Part shown: positions 61,594 to 64,000 of the stretch, one piece after another
Numbering within the stretch: position 1 is the first letter of the stretch
How the letters are laid out: every line of letters begins with the position of its first letter
Assembly: GCA_965656085.1 (NCBI GenBank)
Contig: CBFHJA010000006.1
Coordinates: 60,692-124,691 of the forward strand
Length of the DNA stretch: 64,000 nt
Direction of reading: 5' to 3'
Source of the DNA: Aliishimia sp965656085
GTDB lineage: Bacteria; Pseudomonadota; Alphaproteobacteria; Rhodobacterales; Rhodobacteraceae
The notes under the pieces: model-generated
What the model was told of the DNA's origin: nothing
The model's database searches: none
What the model saw: the letters and a program-made list of their open reading frames with translations, nothing else
Made by a program: the position numbers and the translations under genes

Positions 61594-62376
61594 ATGGATG
61601 ATGTGATAAAGACCCGGCGTGACGGCGCGATTTTGGAAGTGGTTCTGGACCGGCCCAAGGCCAATGCCATTGACCTCAAGACCAGTCGGATGATGGGCCG
61701 GGTGTTTCGCCGCTTCCGGGACGATCCCGATTTGCGCGTGGCGATCATCACCGGGGCCGGGGAGAAGTTCTTTTGCCCTGGCTGGGATCTGAAGGCCGCG
61801 GCTGACGGGGACGCGGTGGACGGCGATTATGGCGTGGGCGGTTTTGGCGGCCTGCAGGAAATGCGGGATATGAACAAGCCGGTCATCGCAGCGGTGAACG
61901 GAATTTGCTGTGGCGGGGGGCTGGAGCTGGCGCTCAGTGCCGACATCATTCTGGCCGCAGATCATGCCACCTTTGCCCTGCCGGAAATTCGCTCCGGGAC
62001 CGTGGCTGATGCTGCCAGTGTGAAACTGCCCAAACGCCTGCCTTATCATATCGCGATGGAGCTTTTGCTCACCGGGCGATGGTTTGATGTGCATGAGGCG
62101 CATCGCTGGGGGCTTGTGAACAAGGTGGTGCCGGCGTCCGATCTGCGCGGGCAGACTTGGGCGATGGCGCAGCTTCTCGCCTCGGGGCCGCCGCTGGTTT
62201 ATGCGGCGATCAAGGAGATCGTGCGGGATGCCGAAGACTCTACGTTTCAGGACACGATGAACCGGATCACCAAGCGGCAATTGCCGACTGTGGACAGGCT
62301 TTATGCGTCCGAGGACCAGTTGGAGGGCGCACGGGCTTTTGCAGAGAAACGCGATCCGGTCTGGAAGGGGCGTTAG
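61594..62376 (+). CDS. Enoyl-CoA hydratase, carnitinyl-CoA dehydratase (CaiD)-like
   Basis: A 260-aa crotonase. By memory it is strikingly CaiD-like: VVLDRPKANAIDLKTSRMMG, RDDPDLRVAIITGAGEKFFC, GWDLKAAADGDAVDGD. Oxyanion and acid residues are in AAVNGICCGGGLELALSADI and FALPEIRSGTVADA. CaiD hydrates crotonobetainyl-CoA; with the ACAD (CaiA-like) and CoA ligase next to it, a carnitine-like or other betaine/branched acid is a plausible substrate, unproven. Its 3' end overlaps the convergent methyltransferase by 4 bp. Confidence 0.88.
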   Translation: MDDVIKTRRDGAILEVVLDRPKANAIDLKTSRMMGRVFRRFRDDPDLRVAIITGAGEKFFCPGWDLKAAADGDAVDGDYGVGGFGGLQEMRDMNKPVIAAVNGICCGGGLELALSADIILAADHATFALPEIRSGTVADAASVKLPKRLPYHIAMELLLTGRWFDVHEAHRWGLVNKVVPASDLRGQTWAMAQLLASGPPLVYAAIKEIVRDAEDSTFQDTMNRITKRQLPTVDRLYASEDQLEGARAFAEKRDPVWKGR

Positions 62377-62999
62377 CCTTTGCGCAGGTGCAGAAGCAGG
62401 GCGAGATCGTCCGCGTTCTCGCCTGTCGCGCCGCTCGCATAGATGCGGGTCACAGGGCGCCGCTCCAAGGTCAAAGCGGGCTCTAATGCGGCGATCTTGG
62501 TGGCAAATCTGGCGGAATCATAGTGAATGTCGCGCACCGAGATCACTGCCAAACCGCCCGGCGTGAGCAGCCGGGCGACCTCGTCCAGACCGTCCGGGCC
62601 GACATGACCGCAGGTGAAAGTGCCAGAGCTGACAATGCCGTTATAGGTGCCGTCGGGCGTGATGAGCCCGGCCACGACGTCGCCCTCGAAGCAGCTTTCA
62701 TAGACTTGTTTCGCCTCGGCCTGCGCAAGCATTTCCGGCGCGATATCAGTGGCATGAAGCTCTGTGATGCCCCGCTGCGCGAGCACCTGCCCGCAAATTC
62801 CGGTGCCCGCACCAAGGTCCAGAACCGGTCCTGACCCGCCCGCCTGCACGAAGGCATCGGCCACGGCGACATGCAGGATATAGGCGCGCTCGGCGACGAA
62901 ATCGCTGTCATAACTCGCGGCCCAATCGGCGTAGAGCCGCCGCGAGTCATCGGGGGTTTTCAGGGCATAGGCGCGGTGCAGATCGTCTTCATCGGTCAT
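62373..62999 (-). CDS. Class I SAM-dependent methyltransferase
   Basis: A 208-aa methyltransferase. SAM-binding motif I is GPVLDLGAGTGICGQVLAQR, followed by ELHATDIAPEMLAQA and LLTPGGLAVISVRDIHYDSA. N-terminal YALKTPDDSRRLYADWAASY is the usual cap of this group. Substrate unknown. Confidence 0.87.
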   Translation of the reverse strand: MTDEDDLHRAYALKTPDDSRRLYADWAASYDSDFVAERAYILHVAVADAFVQAGGSGPVLDLGAGTGICGQVLAQRGITELHATDIAPEMLAQAEAKQVYESCFEGDVVAGLITPDGTYNGIVSSGTFTCGHVGPDGLDEVARLLTPGGLAVISVRDIHYDSARFATKIAALEPALTLERRPVTRIYASGATGENADDLALLLHLRKG

Positions 63000-63072
63000 G
63001 GCCCTATGAAACGGCGAACGCGGGCGCATGGCAAGTCTTGTGAACGCGGAGCAGGGCTGCGATTGTGGCGGT

Positions 63073-63927
63073 ATGTCTACGCTTTTGTCCTTTGGCCACG
63101 GGTATTCGGCGCAAGCGCTGGCGCGCATTTTGCTCCCGAAAGGCTGGCGAATCCTTGCGACGACGCGCAGTGCGGAGAAGGCGGAAAGGCTTGAAAAGCA
63201 AGGGGTTGAGCCAATTGTCTTTCCGGGTAGCGATCTGCGGGCGGCGCTGGATGACGCGACGCATCTGCTGGTCTCCGCCGGGCCGAGCGAGGCGGGTGAT
63301 CCGCTGCTCATGGCGGCGGGCGAGGCGATCCGGGCGCGGGCGGGGCAACTTGCTTGGGCCGGGTATCTGTCCACGACCGGGGTCTATGGCGACCATCAGG
63401 GCGGCTGGGTCGATGAGGACACAGCCCTCGCCCCCTCGACACAGCGTGGGCAGTGGCGGGTCGCGGCGGAAACCGCGTGGCGCGCGGTGCCGGACCTGCC
63501 GCTGCATATCTTCCGGCTGGCGGGGATTTACGGGCCGGGCCGGGGGCCGTTCGCGAAGGTGCGGGCAGGCACCGCACGGCGGATTATCAAAGAAGGTCAG
63601 GTGTTTAGCCGCATCCATGTGGAGGATATCGCGCAGGTCCTCGCGGCCTCGATTGCGCGTCCGAACCCTGTCAGAGCCTATAACCTATGCGATGACGACC
63701 CGGCCCCGCCGCAAGACGTGATCGCCTATGCGGCAGAGCTTCTGGGTGTGCCGGTGCCTGAGGCGATCCCGTTTGAAGAGGCGGAGATGACGCCGATGGC
63801 GCGGAGCTTTTATGCTGAAAGCAAGCGGGTGCGGAATGACCGGATCAAGGAAGAACTTGGGGTCCGGCTGCTCTATCCCGATTACCGCAGCGGGCTGCGG
63901 GCGCTGTTGGCGGCGGAGACAGGTTAG
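63073..63927 (+). CDS. SDR-type NAD-dependent epimerase/dehydratase, YeeZ-like
   Basis: A 284-aa atypical SDR: LLSFGHGYSAQALARILLPK as the Rossmann N-terminus, YLSTTGVYGDHQGGWVDEDT, FRLAGIYGPGRGPFAKVRAG, VFSRIHVEDIAQVLAASIAR. The stop codon TAG at 63925-63927 lies exactly where a probable transposon begins, with TA as the target, so the original C-terminus may have been longer or shorter by a few residues. Function unknown. Confidence 0.85.
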   Translation: MSTLLSFGHGYSAQALARILLPKGWRILATTRSAEKAERLEKQGVEPIVFPGSDLRAALDDATHLLVSAGPSEAGDPLLMAAGEAIRARAGQLAWAGYLSTTGVYGDHQGGWVDEDTALAPSTQRGQWRVAAETAWRAVPDLPLHIFRLAGIYGPGRGPFAKVRAGTARRIIKEGQVFSRIHVEDIAQVLAASIARPNPVRAYNLCDDDPAPPQDVIAYAAELLGVPVPEAIPFEEAEMTPMARSFYAESKRVRNDRIKEELGVRLLYPDYRSGLRALLAAETG

Positions 63928-63939
63928 AGCGTGTTGCGT

Positions 63940-64000
63940 TTAATTGGCTTCATAGCCAGCGGCCTTGAAGAAATTGTAGCACTCCTCGTCAGTGAAGAGA
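63940..64000 (-). mobile_element. 3' end of a probable IS630-type transposase gene
   Basis: The minus strand reads LFTDEECYNFFKAAGYEAN and stop (TAA at 63942-63940), a tail common to IS630/Tc1-type transposases. The gene continues past the window. AGAGCGTGTTGCGTTTAATT at 63927-63946 would include its terminal inverted repeat, adjoining a TA that is part of the SDR stop codon. Only about 19 residues are visible, so identification is tentative. Confidence 0.5.

Overview
The window looks like a chromosomal segment of a high-GC alphaproteobacterium of the Rhodobacterales (Roseobacter/Rhodobacteraceae type). The reasons are the gene neighbourhoods rnd-kdsD-lptC-lptA-lptB-hpf-ptsN and gltD-gltB-mtgA-(FzlA-like GST)-queG, the GT14 glycosyltransferase with a long C-terminal extension next to a NodH-type sulfotransferase, and the palindromic extragenic repeats. 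No species can be named from the sequence alone. Coding density is high, many genes overlap by ATGA or TGATG, and no phage, plasmid or CRISPR module is visible. The only transposon trace is a probable transposase 3' end at the right edge.

Layout. 0-6 kb: a truncated SnoaL-like gene, a LuxR/GAF regulator, and an RND efflux permease with its membrane-fusion protein (minus strand). 6.6-16.7 kb: a surface-glycan block, with a KpsM-like export permease diverging from cysQ-kdsB, then galU-galE, two tandem paralogous glycosyltransferases, a GT14 branching-type glycosyltransferase and a sulfotransferase-like protein in overlapping order. CysQ (which removes PAP, the by-product of PAPS-dependent sulfation) and the sulfotransferase together suggest a sulfated, Kdo-linked polysaccharide. 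16.7-21.4 kb (minus): ptsN, hpf, lptB, lptA, lptC, kdsD, rnd, meaning LPS transport, Kdo supply and stationary-phase control.

21.4-29.5 kb (minus): a phenylacetate-degradation operon transcribed paaJ-paaA-[unknown]-paaB-paaC-paaD-paaE-paaZ-paaX. A 126-aa gene of unknown function sits between paaA and paaB with translational coupling. 29.8-33 kb: a TauD-type dioxygenase, tRNA-Leu(CAG) with a clear promoter, an NDUFA9-like protein, and UppP. 33.2-44.6 kb: glutamate synthase gltD-gltB, mtgA, an FzlA-like GST, queG, a hydantoinase/oxoprolinase and ExoD. 44.6-46 kb: a lipoprotein of unknown function beside about 530 bp of gene-free DNA dense in inverted repeats. 46-54 kb: msrA/msrB diverging from a secreted glutathione peroxidase, a formate/nitrite-type channel, a Tat-exported thioredoxin-like protein lacking one active-site cysteine, a DMT transporter, HU, AMP nucleosidase plus adenine deaminase, and a VOC protein. 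54-62.4 kb: a LysR regulator diverging from a possible catabolic series (class II aldolase, fatty-acid hydroxylase, sulfatase, acyl-CoA dehydrogenase, ADP-forming acyl-CoA synthetase, CaiD-like dehydratase). 62.4-64 kb: a methyltransferase, an SDR and the transposase end.

The least explained signals are four. An AT-rich motif around TTTTTAGRGNCTGTTTT recurs inside genes, mostly on the plus strand whatever the gene direction. Two near-identical 54-bp elements are built on a 12-bp GCGTATGGC period. An unknown gene is embedded in the paa operon. Inverted repeats are arrayed at 45.6-46.0 kb.
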